Below are positions 1-6,826 of a stretch of 16,083 nucleotides of DNA, piece after piece. The position numbers and the translations under genes were made by a program. Below the pieces are notes generated by a model. It ran no database searches. It saw nothing but the letters and a program-made list of their open reading frames with translations, and had not been told where the DNA came from. Each line of letters opens with the position of its first letter. The first letter of the stretch is position 1. Source of the DNA: JAAZMI01 sp050942615 (lineage in GTDB: Bacteria > Bacillota > Dethiobacteria > DTU022 > UBA8154); the NCBI GenBank assembly GCA_050942615.1, contig JBMNNQ010000026.1:1-16083 (forward strand), written 5' to 3'.

Positions 1-190
1 TTTCCGCCAATTCATCCAATTTTTCTGCATCAAAATCTTTACGGGGCTGGTGGGGGTTGGGTTTAATGTTGTTCAAATCAATTTCAACTGTACCGCCCTT
101 GGCATCACTTTCTTCGGAAACGAGGCCAGCACGCAGTTCTGGAATCAAGGCCCCAAGTCCCTTACCCAATCCCAATTTTTGTTTACTCAC
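1..190 (-). CDS. parB: Chromosome-partitioning protein ParB (Spo0J), 5' part only
   Basis: ParB/Spo0J is the CTP-dependent DNA clamp that loads at parS sites and works with Soj (ParA) in origin segregation. Only the first 63 codons are present; the gene leaves the window at base 1. The N-terminus has the family's typical GLGKGLGALIP segment (about residues 7-17), then a short variable linker, then the start of the ParB N-terminal domain with the NPHQPRKDF box (about 48-56). The CTPase and helix-turn-helix parts lie outside the window. The start is a GTG at 190-188 whose last two bases overlap the TGA of soj (GTGA), so translation is probably coupled. It is a separate gene from the ParB-like noc at 1165-2004. 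Identity is secure from the N-terminal signature and its place after soj; the C-terminal part cannot be judged. Confidence 0.93.
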   Translation of the reverse strand, partial: MSKQKLGLGKGLGALIPELRAGLVSEESDAKGGTVEIDLNNIKPNPHQPRKDFDAEKLDELAE

Positions 191-954
191 CGTTGCATAA
201 CCTCCCTTGCCATTTTTTTATACATCTTTGCTCCTTTGCTGCGTGGATCATATTCAATAATTGGCTTGCCGTGGCTGGGCGCTTCACTAAGCCTTACATT
301 CCTGGGGATAACCGCTTCAAAGACAAGCTGGCCAAAATATTTCCGCACCTCGGCAGCCACCTGTGCCGAAAGGTTGGTCCGCTGATCATACATCGTTAAA
401 AGCACGCCACCTATTTTCAAAGCGCTGTTCAAGTGTTGTTTCACCAAATCGATCGTTTTAACCAGCTGCCCCAGCCCCTCTAAGGCATAATATTCACATT
501 GTATCGGCACAAGCACCATATCTGCAGCAGTTAAAGCATTTAAAGTTAGCAGACCCAAAGATGGGGGACAGTCGATAATAATATGTTTATACCTGCCCAG
601 CAATGGTTTGATCATACGGCGTAAACGCACCTCACGTGAGATGGTCGGCACCAGTTCTATTTCAGCCCCCGCAAGTTGAATGGTCGCCGGCATGCAATCC
701 AAATTACTGTGTTCAGTGGGATAAATAACCTTTTCTACAGGGAGTTCATTAATCAAGGCATCATATATACAAATTTTAACCTTATCTTTATCAAGACCTA
801 CGCCGCTGGTTGCATTTCCCTGCGGATCAAGATCCATCAATAAAACGCTGTTTCCCAAGGCCGCCAGACAAGCACTTAAATTTACAGCTGTTGTTGTTTT
901 GCCCACCCCGCCTTTTTGATTAACAACTGCTATAATTCCTTCCACTTTTTTCAC
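187..954 (-). CDS. soj: Chromosome-partitioning ATPase Soj (ParA family)
   Basis: Soj is the deviant-Walker ParA ATPase that, with ParB, positions origins and in Bacillus also modulates DnaA. The 255-residue product has the P-loop KGGVGKTT at residues 14-21 (signature lysine K14), the Walker A' segment LLMDLDPQGN with D43, and the Walker B segment IIIDCPP with D128, all in normal order and spacing; length is typical. The start is a GTG at 954, chosen because a GGGGAAG Shine-Dalgarno lies five bases upstream; an ATG at 959 opens only a two-codon frame (ATG GGG TGA) that overlaps this GTG. It overlaps parB by GTGA at its end. Its upstream gap holds a terminator for noc and a candidate sigma-H promoter, so soj-parB looks like its own transcription unit. 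Confidence 0.95.
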   Translation of the reverse strand: MKKVEGIIAVVNQKGGVGKTTTAVNLSACLAALGNSVLLMDLDPQGNATSGVGLDKDKVKICIYDALINELPVEKVIYPTEHSNLDCMPATIQLAGAEIELVPTISREVRLRRMIKPLLGRYKHIIIDCPPSLGLLTLNALTAADMVLVPIQCEYYALEGLGQLVKTIDLVKQHLNSALKIGGVLLTMYDQRTNLSAQVAAEVRKYFGQLVFEAVIPRNVRLSEAPSHGKPIIEYDPRSKGAKMYKKMAREVMQR

Positions 955-994
955 CCCATCTTCCCCGACAGTTTTTACTAAGAGGATATTTTAC

Positions 995-1024
995 ATATTC
1001 GTTAAATGTGAAAATAGTTCCTTC
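995..1024 (-). promoter_or_regulatory. Candidate sigma-H promoter for soj-parB
   Basis: Read on the minus strand, GAAGGAACT (1024-1016), a 12-base spacer, then AACGAATAT (1003-995). The published Bacillus sigma-H pattern is RNAGGAWWW, 11-12 bases, RNNGAATWW. The downstream element matches fully; the upstream element departs at one W position (C). The site is about 40 bases upstream of the soj start codon. This is a motif match only. Confidence 0.45.
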
Positions 1025-1087
1025 CCAGGTGGGGGCTGGATATTACACCTCTGTTTTCAAACTATGTTCTAAACCATCCCTTTCCAT

Positions 1088-1118
1088 AAAAAAATGAGCT
1101 GTTGAACTGCTACAGCCC
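1088..1118 (-). terminator. Rho-independent terminator after noc
   Basis: On the minus strand, GGGCTGT (1118-1112) pairs with ACAGCTC (1102-1096) through seven pairs including one G-U, with a nine-base loop, followed after one A by seven T (1094-1088). It lies about 45 bases past the noc stop codon and separates noc from soj-parB. Confidence 0.7.
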
Positions 1119-1164
1119 ATGGCAATAATTATATTGAATTGAATACATCTGTATATTATCAAAT

Positions 1165-2004
1165 TTAGTTTTGTTGATCTTTGGGTAAACGGATACGAAT
1201 TTCCCAAAAATTATCCTGTTCTATTTCCTCGACCAGTGGTTTAAGCCCTGCCTTACGAATGATACCGAGGGCTTGTCTGATCGTATTTAAAAATATTCGC
1301 AAATCCCTGATGATAACCTTACGTTGGTTTACAGTATTTTTTGTAGATTTCACACCATCCTGGCAGATTTTTTGAATTAATTCTTCTGCTTCCTTAACGT
1401 TCAGATCCAATTCTAAAATAATTTCTATAACTTCTAGTTGTTTTTCCGGTAAATCCAATTTAAGTAAAGCCCGGGCATGCCTTTCTGTAAGGCTTCCTTT
1501 CCTGAGGATATCTTTAACTTCCGGCGGCAACTTTAACAACCGCAGTTTATTGGCAATGGTTGATTGGCTTTTACCAAGCCGCTGGGCCAATACCTCCTGC
1601 GTTAAATTAAATTCTTCCATAAGGCGTTTATAACCGTTTGCTTCCTCCATAAAATTCAGGTTTTCCCTTTGCAGGTTTTCGATCAGCGCTACTGCCGCCA
1701 TCGAACTGCCCTGATAATCCCTGATAATAGCAGGTATTTCGGACCAACCCAGCATTTCACAGGCCAAAAAACGCCGTTCACCGGCAACAATATAATAACC
1801 GTCTTTTTCCGGGGTTAAAATAATTGGCTGCAGCAAACCGTAGGTTTTTATTGATTGGGCCAATTCTTTTATTTTTTCTTCTTCAAAGATTACCCTCGGC
1901 TGGTAGGGATTATTTTGCACGCGCTCCATACTGACATTACGAATATCCTCTGTAATTTTTTCCCCTTGTTCCAAACCTATTTTTTTTCCTGTTAAATCCC
2001 ACAT
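1165..2004 (-). CDS. noc: Nucleoid occlusion protein Noc (ParB family)
   Basis: Noc is a ParB paralogue that binds its own DNA sites over the chromosome, associates with the membrane, and blocks division over the nucleoid. From the ATG at 2004 the product is 279 residues: a short N-terminal leader, the ParB box NPYQPR (about 32-37), the nucleotide-binding GERR motif at 75-78, ENLQREN at 109-115, a helix-turn-helix around 135-155 (LAQRLGKSQSTIANKLRLLKLP), and a Noc-like C-terminal dimer region with an LNTIRQALG segment. The C-terminal half resembles Bacillus Noc more than Spo0J. A GTG at 2013 is in frame, but the GGGGG Shine-Dalgarno directly abuts it and is eight bases from the ATG at 2004, so the ATG is preferred. 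The gene has its own candidate sigma-H promoter and a terminator. Confidence 0.9.
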   Translation of the reverse strand: MWDLTGKKIGLEQGEKITEDIRNVSMERVQNNPYQPRVIFEEEKIKELAQSIKTYGLLQPIILTPEKDGYYIVAGERRFLACEMLGWSEIPAIIRDYQGSSMAAVALIENLQRENLNFMEEANGYKRLMEEFNLTQEVLAQRLGKSQSTIANKLRLLKLPPEVKDILRKGSLTERHARALLKLDLPEKQLEVIEIILELDLNVKEAEELIQKICQDGVKSTKNTVNQRKVIIRDLRIFLNTIRQALGIIRKAGLKPLVEEIEQDNFWEIRIRLPKDQQN

Positions 2005-2066
2005 GAAGGACACCCCCGGTTTACATTTATTTCCTTTAGGTATTTATGCCGGCTTTTTTGTTTAAA

Positions 2067-2100
2067 ACACAATTTATGGCACCCTAGTGTTAAATTTTGT
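2067..2100 (-). other. Hairpin in the predicted noc leader
   Basis: ACACAATTTA (2067-2076) and TAAATTTTGT (2091-2100) are complementary at nine of ten positions, with an inner CAC/GTG pairing. If the candidate promoter just upstream is used, this would fold near the 5' end of the noc transcript. No long T-run follows, so a simple terminator is unlikely. Function unknown. Confidence 0.4.
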
Positions 2101-2111
2101 ATTTGCTGTAA

Positions 2112-2140
2112 TAATTCGACATGAGGATTTATTTTCCTTC
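2112..2140 (-). promoter_or_regulatory. Candidate sigma-H promoter for noc
   Basis: On the minus strand, GAAGGAAAA (2140-2132), an 11-base spacer, then GTCGAATTA (2120-2112). This fits the Bacillus sigma-H pattern RNAGGAWWW-N11/12-RNNGAATWW at every defined position. It lies seven bases beyond the rsmG stop codon and about 110 bases before the noc start. Motif evidence only, in AT-rich DNA, but the match is complete. Confidence 0.55.
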
Positions 2141-2146
2141 TTTTTA

Positions 2147-2869
2147 TTAATTTTTATTAAACAAAGGCTTTTTTTGCGGGATACCGTCCCTGCGTGGAAA
2201 ACATTCCTCTGCGGGGGCTACCTTTTCAAAGATCAAGATAGTTCTCTCTTTATTACCCTGTGGCAACCTGTATTTAACCTGATCAACAAGTTTCCCACCA
2301 CAGCGAGCCAGTATATTTTCTGCTTGTGTCAGCTCCCGAAAAACTGCCGGACCTTTCCAGGCCCAGAAATAACCACCAACCCGAACAAGGGGCAAAGCTA
2401 GTTCCAATGCTGCAGCCAAAGGGGCTAAAGCCCGTGCTGTAACCCAGGCAAAGCTTTCCCTTAATTCCCCCCTAGCCAAAACTTCTGCCCTTTGTTGCCA
2501 CAAGGTAACTTTTTTAAGCTTCAGTGCCCGTTTGACTTTTTTTAAAAATAAAACTTTCTTACGTGTAGCTTCCACCAGATGAATTTTTAAATGCGGCAAT
2601 ACAATCTTCAACGGAATCCCCGGAAAACCAGCCCCGGTGCCCAAATCCAATAGTTTTGCTGCCGGCTGTACCCTGCCGGCCGGCAGCCAGGCCAGGGCAT
2701 CATAAAAATGTTCCTCCAAAATCGCCTGCGGCAGGATAATACGTGTCAAATTCAGTTTTCTATTTTCCTGCCGAATTAAGGCCATATATTGTCTAAATTG
2801 GAACGCCTTTTCGGCGCTTAAAGGTATACCGCAAGCAAGAAAATATGTCAATATTTCTTCTACTTCCAT
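2147..2869 (-). CDS. rsmG: 16S rRNA (guanine527-N7)-methyltransferase RsmG (GidB)
   Basis: RsmG uses S-adenosylmethionine to methylate N7 of G527 in the 530 loop of 16S rRNA; its loss gives low-level streptomycin resistance in several bacteria. From the ATG at 2869 the protein has 240 residues, about the family length. The N-terminus MEVEEILTYFLACGI aligns with known RsmG starts, NRKLNLTRI precedes the fold, and the SAM-binding loop DLGTGAGFPGIPL sits at about 74-86, followed by VEATRKKVLFLKKV. The frame is open further upstream into mnmE, but those residues are the antisense-free overlap of the MnmE C-terminus and do not resemble RsmG; an AAGGA lies ten bases before the chosen ATG. The start is 19 bases past the mnmE stop, so the two are probably co-transcribed. 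The usual intervening mnmG is absent. Confidence 0.95.
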   Translation of the reverse strand: MEVEEILTYFLACGIPLSAEKAFQFRQYMALIRQENRKLNLTRIILPQAILEEHFYDALAWLPAGRVQPAAKLLDLGTGAGFPGIPLKIVLPHLKIHLVEATRKKVLFLKKVKRALKLKKVTLWQQRAEVLARGELRESFAWVTARALAPLAAALELALPLVRVGGYFWAWKGPAVFRELTQAENILARCGGKLVDQVKYRLPQGNKERTILIFEKVAPAEECFPRRDGIPQKKPLFNKN

Positions 2870-2888
2870 GATCAAGCCATCCTTTACA

Positions 2889-4310
2889 TCACTTACCGAT
2901 ACAAAATCTTTGAAATATAAGATCCAGAATCTCCGTACCGATCTCTTCCCCGACCAGCTCCCCCAGATACTGCTGCGCACGGCGCAGATCAATGCTAATC
3001 AGATCCAGGGGCAGTTTTTTTTCCAGGGCACCCCGGGCTTCTTCCATACAATTCAGGGCCTGTTGCATCAACTCCCCCTGCCGGGCCTCTAATAGCAGTG
3101 CACTTTCTTCTGCAGTTGCTTCACCTGAAAAAACTATTTTACTGATCGATTCCTCCAGTTTTTCAAGCCCGCTACCCTGCAGTAAGGAAATTTCCAAAAC
3201 TTTTTCTACGGAAAATTTCTCTTTAACTTTTTGGGAAGACAGTTTTCTGGGCAAATCAATTTTATTCAGTATAACCAGTACCGCTGGTCCATTATCCCGG
3301 GGTATACGCCTATAAATAAAGTAGTCCTCAGGGGTTATTTCCTGGGCAGCATCCAACATAAATAATAGTAAATCGGCCTCTTGAATAGCTTTCCAGGAAA
3401 AATCCATACCGATTTTTTCAACCCGGTCTCCTCCCTGACGGAGGCCGGCAGTATCAGTAAGCTGCAAGGGAATCCCCCCGATGTTAATGTACTCCCTTAA
3501 AAGATCCCTTGTAGTGCCAGGAACTTCCGTAACTATAGCGCGTTCTTCCCTGACCAGATAATTATAAAGGGATGATTTACCAACATTGGGTCTTCCCATA
3601 ATAACCGTTTTGAGCCCTTCCTGCAAAATTCTGCCCTGAAATCGTTTTTGCAGCAGCTTTTTCATTTTTTTCAGTAGCAGCTCTATTTTCACATTGATTT
3701 GGTTGTCCTTTGCCAGCTCCAAATCAGCATCCTCATGCGCAAATTCGATTTCCACTTCAATTTGCGCTAAAAGAGCGGTAATCCCGGCCCGAATTTTTGC
3801 AATTTCTCCGGAAAGCGCGCCTTCTAGGCTCCTGATTGCTGCTTTTAAAGCTTTTTCTGTTTTTGCCCTGATCAAGGTCAAAACACTTTCCGCCTGCACC
3901 AAGTCCAACCGGCCGTTCAAAAATGCTCTTTTGGTAAATTCACCCGGTTCAGCCAGGCGAGCGCCCTTTTTTATAGTCAGTTCCAATATTTTTTTCAGGG
4001 GGACAACGCCGCCATGAGCATTTATTTCAACAATGTCCTCACAGGTATAAGAATGGGGGCCAGGCATGAAACTGAATAACACTTCATCAAGCTCAGTGTT
4101 CTGATCATCTACAATGTGCCCATAATATAGTTTACGTGCTACAGGTTTAAATGATCGCCGTGAGGAGGGAGGCTGTCCGTATTTGCTTTTACGGGCAAAT
4201 ATTTTTAAACCGATATCCAGAGCTTCGCTGCCGCTAAGGCGCACGATGCCAATACCCCCTTCACCGGGGGGTGTTGAAACGGCCACAATTGTATCCTGAT
4301 AATTTTCCAT
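2889..4310 (-). CDS. mnmE: tRNA modification GTPase MnmE (TrmE)
   Basis: MnmE, with MnmG, installs the carboxymethylaminomethyl (or aminomethyl) group on U34 of certain tRNAs. The 473-residue product has the N-terminal folate-binding domain (TPPGEGGIGIVRLSG near the start, INAHGG about 96-101), helical domain, and inserted G domain: P-loop GRPNVGKSS at 239-247, TTRD 266-269, DTAG 286-289, NKID 349-352. It ends in FCIGK with the conserved cysteine C470 and is thus complete. The ATG at 4310 is chosen because GGGGG lies seven bases upstream; an ATG at 4316 is too close to it, and an in-frame TTG at 4379 lies before a terminator-like hairpin and would add non-conserved residues. The partner gene mnmG, commonly next in order, is not in this window. 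Confidence 0.97.
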   Translation of the reverse strand: MENYQDTIVAVSTPPGEGGIGIVRLSGSEALDIGLKIFARKSKYGQPPSSRRSFKPVARKLYYGHIVDDQNTELDEVLFSFMPGPHSYTCEDIVEINAHGGVVPLKKILELTIKKGARLAEPGEFTKRAFLNGRLDLVQAESVLTLIRAKTEKALKAAIRSLEGALSGEIAKIRAGITALLAQIEVEIEFAHEDADLELAKDNQINVKIELLLKKMKKLLQKRFQGRILQEGLKTVIMGRPNVGKSSLYNYLVREERAIVTEVPGTTRDLLREYINIGGIPLQLTDTAGLRQGGDRVEKIGMDFSWKAIQEADLLLFMLDAAQEITPEDYFIYRRIPRDNGPAVLVILNKIDLPRKLSSQKVKEKFSVEKVLEISLLQGSGLEKLEESISKIVFSGEATAEESALLLEARQGELMQQALNCMEEARGALEKKLPLDLISIDLRRAQQYLGELVGEEIGTEILDLIFQRFCIGK

Positions 4311-4335
4311 CGGCATACCCCCAAAAAATACTGAT

Positions 4336-4367
4336 AAAAAATTAGGAAGTTCCCAAGAACTCCCTAA
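4336..4367 (-). terminator. Terminator or attenuator hairpin between jag and mnmE
   Basis: On the minus strand TTAGGGAGTTC (4367-4357), loop TTGG, GAACTTCCTAA (4352-4342): an 11-pair stem with a single G-U, followed immediately by six T (4341-4336). This is a strong intrinsic-terminator shape. It ends only about 26 bases before the mnmE start codon and about 40 bases after the jag stop, leaving almost no room for an mnmE promoter after it, so it may regulate read-through rather than end the operon. Confidence 0.75.
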
Positions 4368-4405
4368 ACCTTTTGACAAAAATCTATCATTTCCCCGGCA
4401 ATAAT

Positions 4406-5029
4406 TTAGCGCGGTGAAATTACTATTTTACGATAAGGTTCTTCTCCCTGACTGGAGGTTACCACATCCCGGTAATTTTTTAAGGTCAGGTGGATAATGC
4501 GCCTTTCCTGCGGGTTCATGGGTTCCAAAGCCAGTTCCTTTTTTGTCCTCAAAACCTTTTGAGCTAAGTTTCTAGCCAGATTTTCCAGTGTTTTTTTACG
4601 TTTGGAACGGTAATTTTCTATATCGATCAACACACGGCAGTTTGGTGCAGTAAACTGCCTGTAGAGTACAACGTTGGCTAGATATTGCAGCGCATTCAGT
4701 GTATTACCCCGTTTACCAATAAGAACACCCAATTCTTCGCCCTTAATTTCCAAATGCAGATTCCCTTCGTCATTGGGTACTACATCAATATGGCCGTTAA
4801 TCCCGATAATATCCACTACTTTTTCCAGAAAATCTTTGATGTACTCCTCTGTATCCTTAATTACTGTTAACCTTAATTTAGCCGTTTTAGATCCTAAAAA
4901 TTTAAAAAGCCCCTGGGCCGGTTCACTTAATATTTCAGTTTGAACGTTCTCTTTTTTAACACCCAACTGTTTTAACCCTTCTTCTAAAGCTTCTTCAACT
5001 GTTTTGGCACTAACCTCAATGGAGGTCAT
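4406..5029 (-). CDS. jag: RNA-binding protein Jag / KhpB (Jag_N-KH-R3H)
   Basis: Jag/KhpB is a cytosolic RNA-binding protein, in several Firmicutes a partner of KhpA and linked to cell elongation, and encoded next to the YidC insertase. The 207-residue product has the Jag N-terminal domain at about 3-55 (VSAKTVEEALEEGLKQLG; SEPAQGLFKFLG), a KH domain with the GKRG loop at 105-108, and an R3H domain at about 145-207 with R176 and H180 in the RxxxH arrangement, ending PYRKIVISPR. Length is typical. Its ATG overlaps the yidC TGA (ATGA), with an AGGA a few bases upstream inside yidC, which implies coupled translation and roughly matched expression with YidC. A strong hairpin follows its stop codon. 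Confidence 0.95.
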   Translation of the reverse strand: MTSIEVSAKTVEEALEEGLKQLGVKKENVQTEILSEPAQGLFKFLGSKTAKLRLTVIKDTEEYIKDFLEKVVDIIGINGHIDVVPNDEGNLHLEIKGEELGVLIGKRGNTLNALQYLANVVLYRQFTAPNCRVLIDIENYRSKRKKTLENLARNLAQKVLRTKKELALEPMNPQERRIIHLTLKNYRDVVTSSQGEEPYRKIVISPR

Positions 5030-5862
5030 CTTTTCCTTTTCGCCCCTTTCTTCTTTCTTTTGGAAGTTTTCTTTTTGACTTTGGGGGCTTTCGTTTTTTC
5101 TCCTGCCGGTTTCTCTATTTGTTTCTTTTTCCCGGGCTTATCTTCATTTGAAATTGTTTCTTGACCAGCTTGCTGTTCCCCCGCAGGTGTTTCCTCCTGG
5201 GCGTTCACCAAACCTGCAGTTTTCTTTTTTCTGCCCTTTCCAAAAACAAAAAGTTGGTTTCCGGCAGAAAAAATTGAGTTTGTAAACCAATACAACACCA
5301 GTCCGGCCGGAAACCTGATGCTGATACCGGCAATCATCACCGGAAAAACATAGAGCATCATTTTTTGTTGGGGATCTGTAATGACCATTCGCTGGTGAAA
5401 GAAGGTTGCTGCTGCTGCCAGAACCGGCAAAATATAATAAGGATCCTGTTTTGTTAAATCCAGCCAAAGAAAATTTGGGTTAAATGTTTTCCCCATCGCT
5501 TCCACAGCTTCAATAATTTGAGCGGGTTCCCGCAAAAGTGTAAATACAGCAATCATAATAGGAAATTGTACTATTAGGGGAAGACAGCCTCCTAAAGGGT
5601 TGACCTTATTTTTCTGCATAAACTCCATAGTCACCCTGTTATACGCTTCTTTATCATTTTTATACTTTTCCTGTAATCTTTTTAATTCAGGCTGAATATC
5701 CTGTAGTTTTTTGGAAGACTCGATTTGTTTTTTAGTTAAGGGAAAAGTAATAATATTAACTAACACAGTTAGCATAATAATCGCCAAACCATAATTATTA
5801 TTGGCTAAATTATAAAAATAGCTTAGAATTATATTAATATACCCGCTCAGGGCTTGAATCAT
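5026..5862 (-). CDS. yidC: Membrane protein insertase YidC (SpoIIIJ/Oxa1 family)
   Basis: YidC inserts and folds inner-membrane proteins alone or with SecYEG. This 278-residue protein is the Gram-positive type: five membrane segments at about 24-42, 92-110, 142-156, 168-183 and 186-207, with the cytosolic helical hairpin (about 43-85) containing LQDIQPELKRLQEKYKND, then NPLGGCLPLIVQFP. There is no lipobox; the first helix region begins almost at residue 1, as is seen in some clostridia but unlike Bacillus SpoIIIJ. The tail (about 208-278) is very rich in Lys/Arg, as in YidC2-type proteins where such a tail contacts the ribosome. The groove position that is Arg in E. coli (R366) and Bacillus (R73) is Asn36 here. 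The start ATG has GGGGGAG five bases upstream. It overlaps jag and follows yidD by 36 bases. Confidence 0.95.
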   Translation of the reverse strand: MIQALSGYINIILSYFYNLANNNYGLAIIMLTVLVNIITFPLTKKQIESSKKLQDIQPELKRLQEKYKNDKEAYNRVTMEFMQKNKVNPLGGCLPLIVQFPIMIAVFTLLREPAQIIEAVEAMGKTFNPNFLWLDLTKQDPYYILPVLAAAATFFHQRMVITDPQQKMMLYVFPVMIAGISIRFPAGLVLYWFTNSIFSAGNQLFVFGKGRKKKTAGLVNAQEETPAGEQQAGQETISNEDKPGKKKQIEKPAGEKTKAPKVKKKTSKRKKKGAKRKR

Positions 5863-5898
5863 CGCGACTCCCCCTTATTCTGCTGCTTCCCTGCCCCG

Positions 5899-6114
5899 TC
5901 AGTCCCCAGGCAAAGGGTCATACCCCCCCGCATGGAAAGGATGACAACGCATAATTCTTTTTATACTTAAAATAATTCCTTTTTTGACGCCAAACCTGTT
6001 AATGGCCTCATAGCTATAGCGGGAACATGAAGGGTAAAAGCGGCAACAAGGAGGTAGCAATGGAGAAACAACTTTAATATAAAAACCGATTACCAGCAGC
6101 AATGTTTTTTTCAT
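5899..6114 (-). CDS. yidD: Membrane protein insertion efficiency factor YidD
   Basis: YidD is a small membrane-associated protein that assists YidC/Sec-dependent insertion, encoded between rnpA and yidC in many bacteria. The 71-residue product starts with a hydrophobic amphipathic helix (residues 1-20), then carries the invariant block CCRFYPSCSRYSYEAI (about 23-38) and RCHPFHAGGYDPLP near the end. The length is normal. The ATG at 6114 is preferred, with AGG four bases upstream; an in-frame TTG at 6132 would add six residues with no family match. The gap of 126 bases to rnpA shows no clear terminator. Confidence 0.93.
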   Translation of the reverse strand: MKKTLLLVIGFYIKVVSPLLPPCCRFYPSCSRYSYEAINRFGVKKGIILSIKRIMRCHPFHAGGYDPLPGD

Positions 6115-6240
6115 AATACCTGGCGCCCCCAAACCTTGTCGGAAAAATCTATTTATTTATAACGTCATCCCACTATCCTTTACAGGTTAATGCACCCTTT
6201 TTAAACGATACAAGTTTGATTACTGTTTACTGCCGCAAAA

Positions 6241-6627
6241 TTAAGTGGTTAACTTTCCCTTGAGCATCAACCGGCGCAAATCTTGTACAGCATCCTTATA
6301 TGTAAGGTTGCCTGCACTTTTTCTGGCTATAATAACCAGATCATACCCTGTCCGTTTGATCCGGTCTTGTAAAGAACGCATTGCTTCCCTGTAAAGTCTT
6401 TTTAAATGATGCCTAACCACACTTTTACCCACTTTTTTACTAACGACTATTCCCAGCCGATTACACTTCTCTTTATTTTTCCTGTAATATAAGACAGTCT
6501 TGGCTGTGGATAAAGATCTGCCTTGGCGATAAACTTTTTGAAATTGATAATTTTTGCGCAACCTCTCCAACTTTTTAGTTTCAATTTCAGGCCGGCCATC
6601 CTGCTTCATAGTTCTTGCTTTCTTCAT
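6241..6627 (-). CDS. rnpA: Ribonuclease P protein component
   Basis: RnpA binds the RNase P RNA and helps it recognise the 5' leader of pre-tRNAs. From the ATG at 6627 the product is 128 residues, slightly longer than the usual 115-120. The family core is clear: LERLRKNYQFQKVYRQGRS (20-38), LGIVVSKKVGKSVVRHHLKRLYREA (58-82) and DLVIIARKSAGNLTY (96-110). The basic motif normally written RNRxKR reads RHHLKR (72-77); histidine at the second position is common, at the third less so. Starts are uncertain: ATG 6627 is four bases after the rpmH stop with TAAGG overlapping the space, ATG 6609 gives 122 residues but has a weak ribosome site, and a GTG at 6690 would nest inside rpmH. Reinitiation after rpmH is the likely mode. 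Confidence 0.93.
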   Translation of the reverse strand: MKKARTMKQDGRPEIETKKLERLRKNYQFQKVYRQGRSLSTAKTVLYYRKNKEKCNRLGIVVSKKVGKSVVRHHLKRLYREAMRSLQDRIKRTGYDLVIIARKSAGNLTYKDAVQDLRRLMLKGKLTT

Positions 6628-6631
6628 CACC

Positions 6632-6766
6632 TTAAGCAGACAAAATTCTTTTTGCTTTTCTTCTTCTCCTTTTAATAATCCTTCGCCCACCTGGTGTGGA
6701 CATTCTTTTTAAAAAACCATGATTTCTCTTGCGTTTTCTTACTTTTGGTTGGTATGTTCTTTTCAT
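6632..6766 (-). CDS. rpmH: 50S ribosomal protein L34
   Basis: A 44-residue, highly basic protein, exactly the L34 length, beginning MKRTYQPKVRKRKRNHGF and ending in a run of Arg/Lys followed by ILSA. L34 is a structural protein of the large subunit and rpmH-rnpA is the standard leftward pair next to oriC. The ATG at 6766 has AAGGAAGGG nine bases upstream (a second GGAG directly abuts the ATG). The rnpA start follows its TAA by four bases. Confidence 0.97.
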   Translation of the reverse strand: MKRTYQPKVRKRKRNHGFLKRMSTPGGRRIIKRRRRKAKRILSA

Positions 6767-6826
6767 CTCCTGAAACCCTTCCTTTAGGCAAATTTGTTAA
6801 TTTTAACCCGTAAAACTCTGAAATTC

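Noticed and set aside
631..640. CTCACGTGAG palindrome inside soj as a possible parS site
   Set aside because: Only the core TCACGTGA and one more base match the 16-bp parS TGTTTCACGTGAAACA (9 of 16), and it lies in the conserved coding stretch ISREVR. No convincing parS was found in the window.
1027..1055. AGGTG/CACCT inverted repeat upstream of soj
   Set aside because: Five-base arms with a long loop; weak and not positioned as a terminator or clear operator.
2087..2401. 104-codon plus-strand open frame antisense to the rsmG 3' end
   Set aside because: Overlaps rsmG coding and the noc promoter region, shows no known motif, and has no ribosome site.
5127..5140. TTCCCGGG core resembling a Noc-binding site inside yidC
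   Set aside because: Only nine of 14 positions match ATTTCCCGGGAAAT, one half-site is lost, and it falls in the basic-tail coding region.
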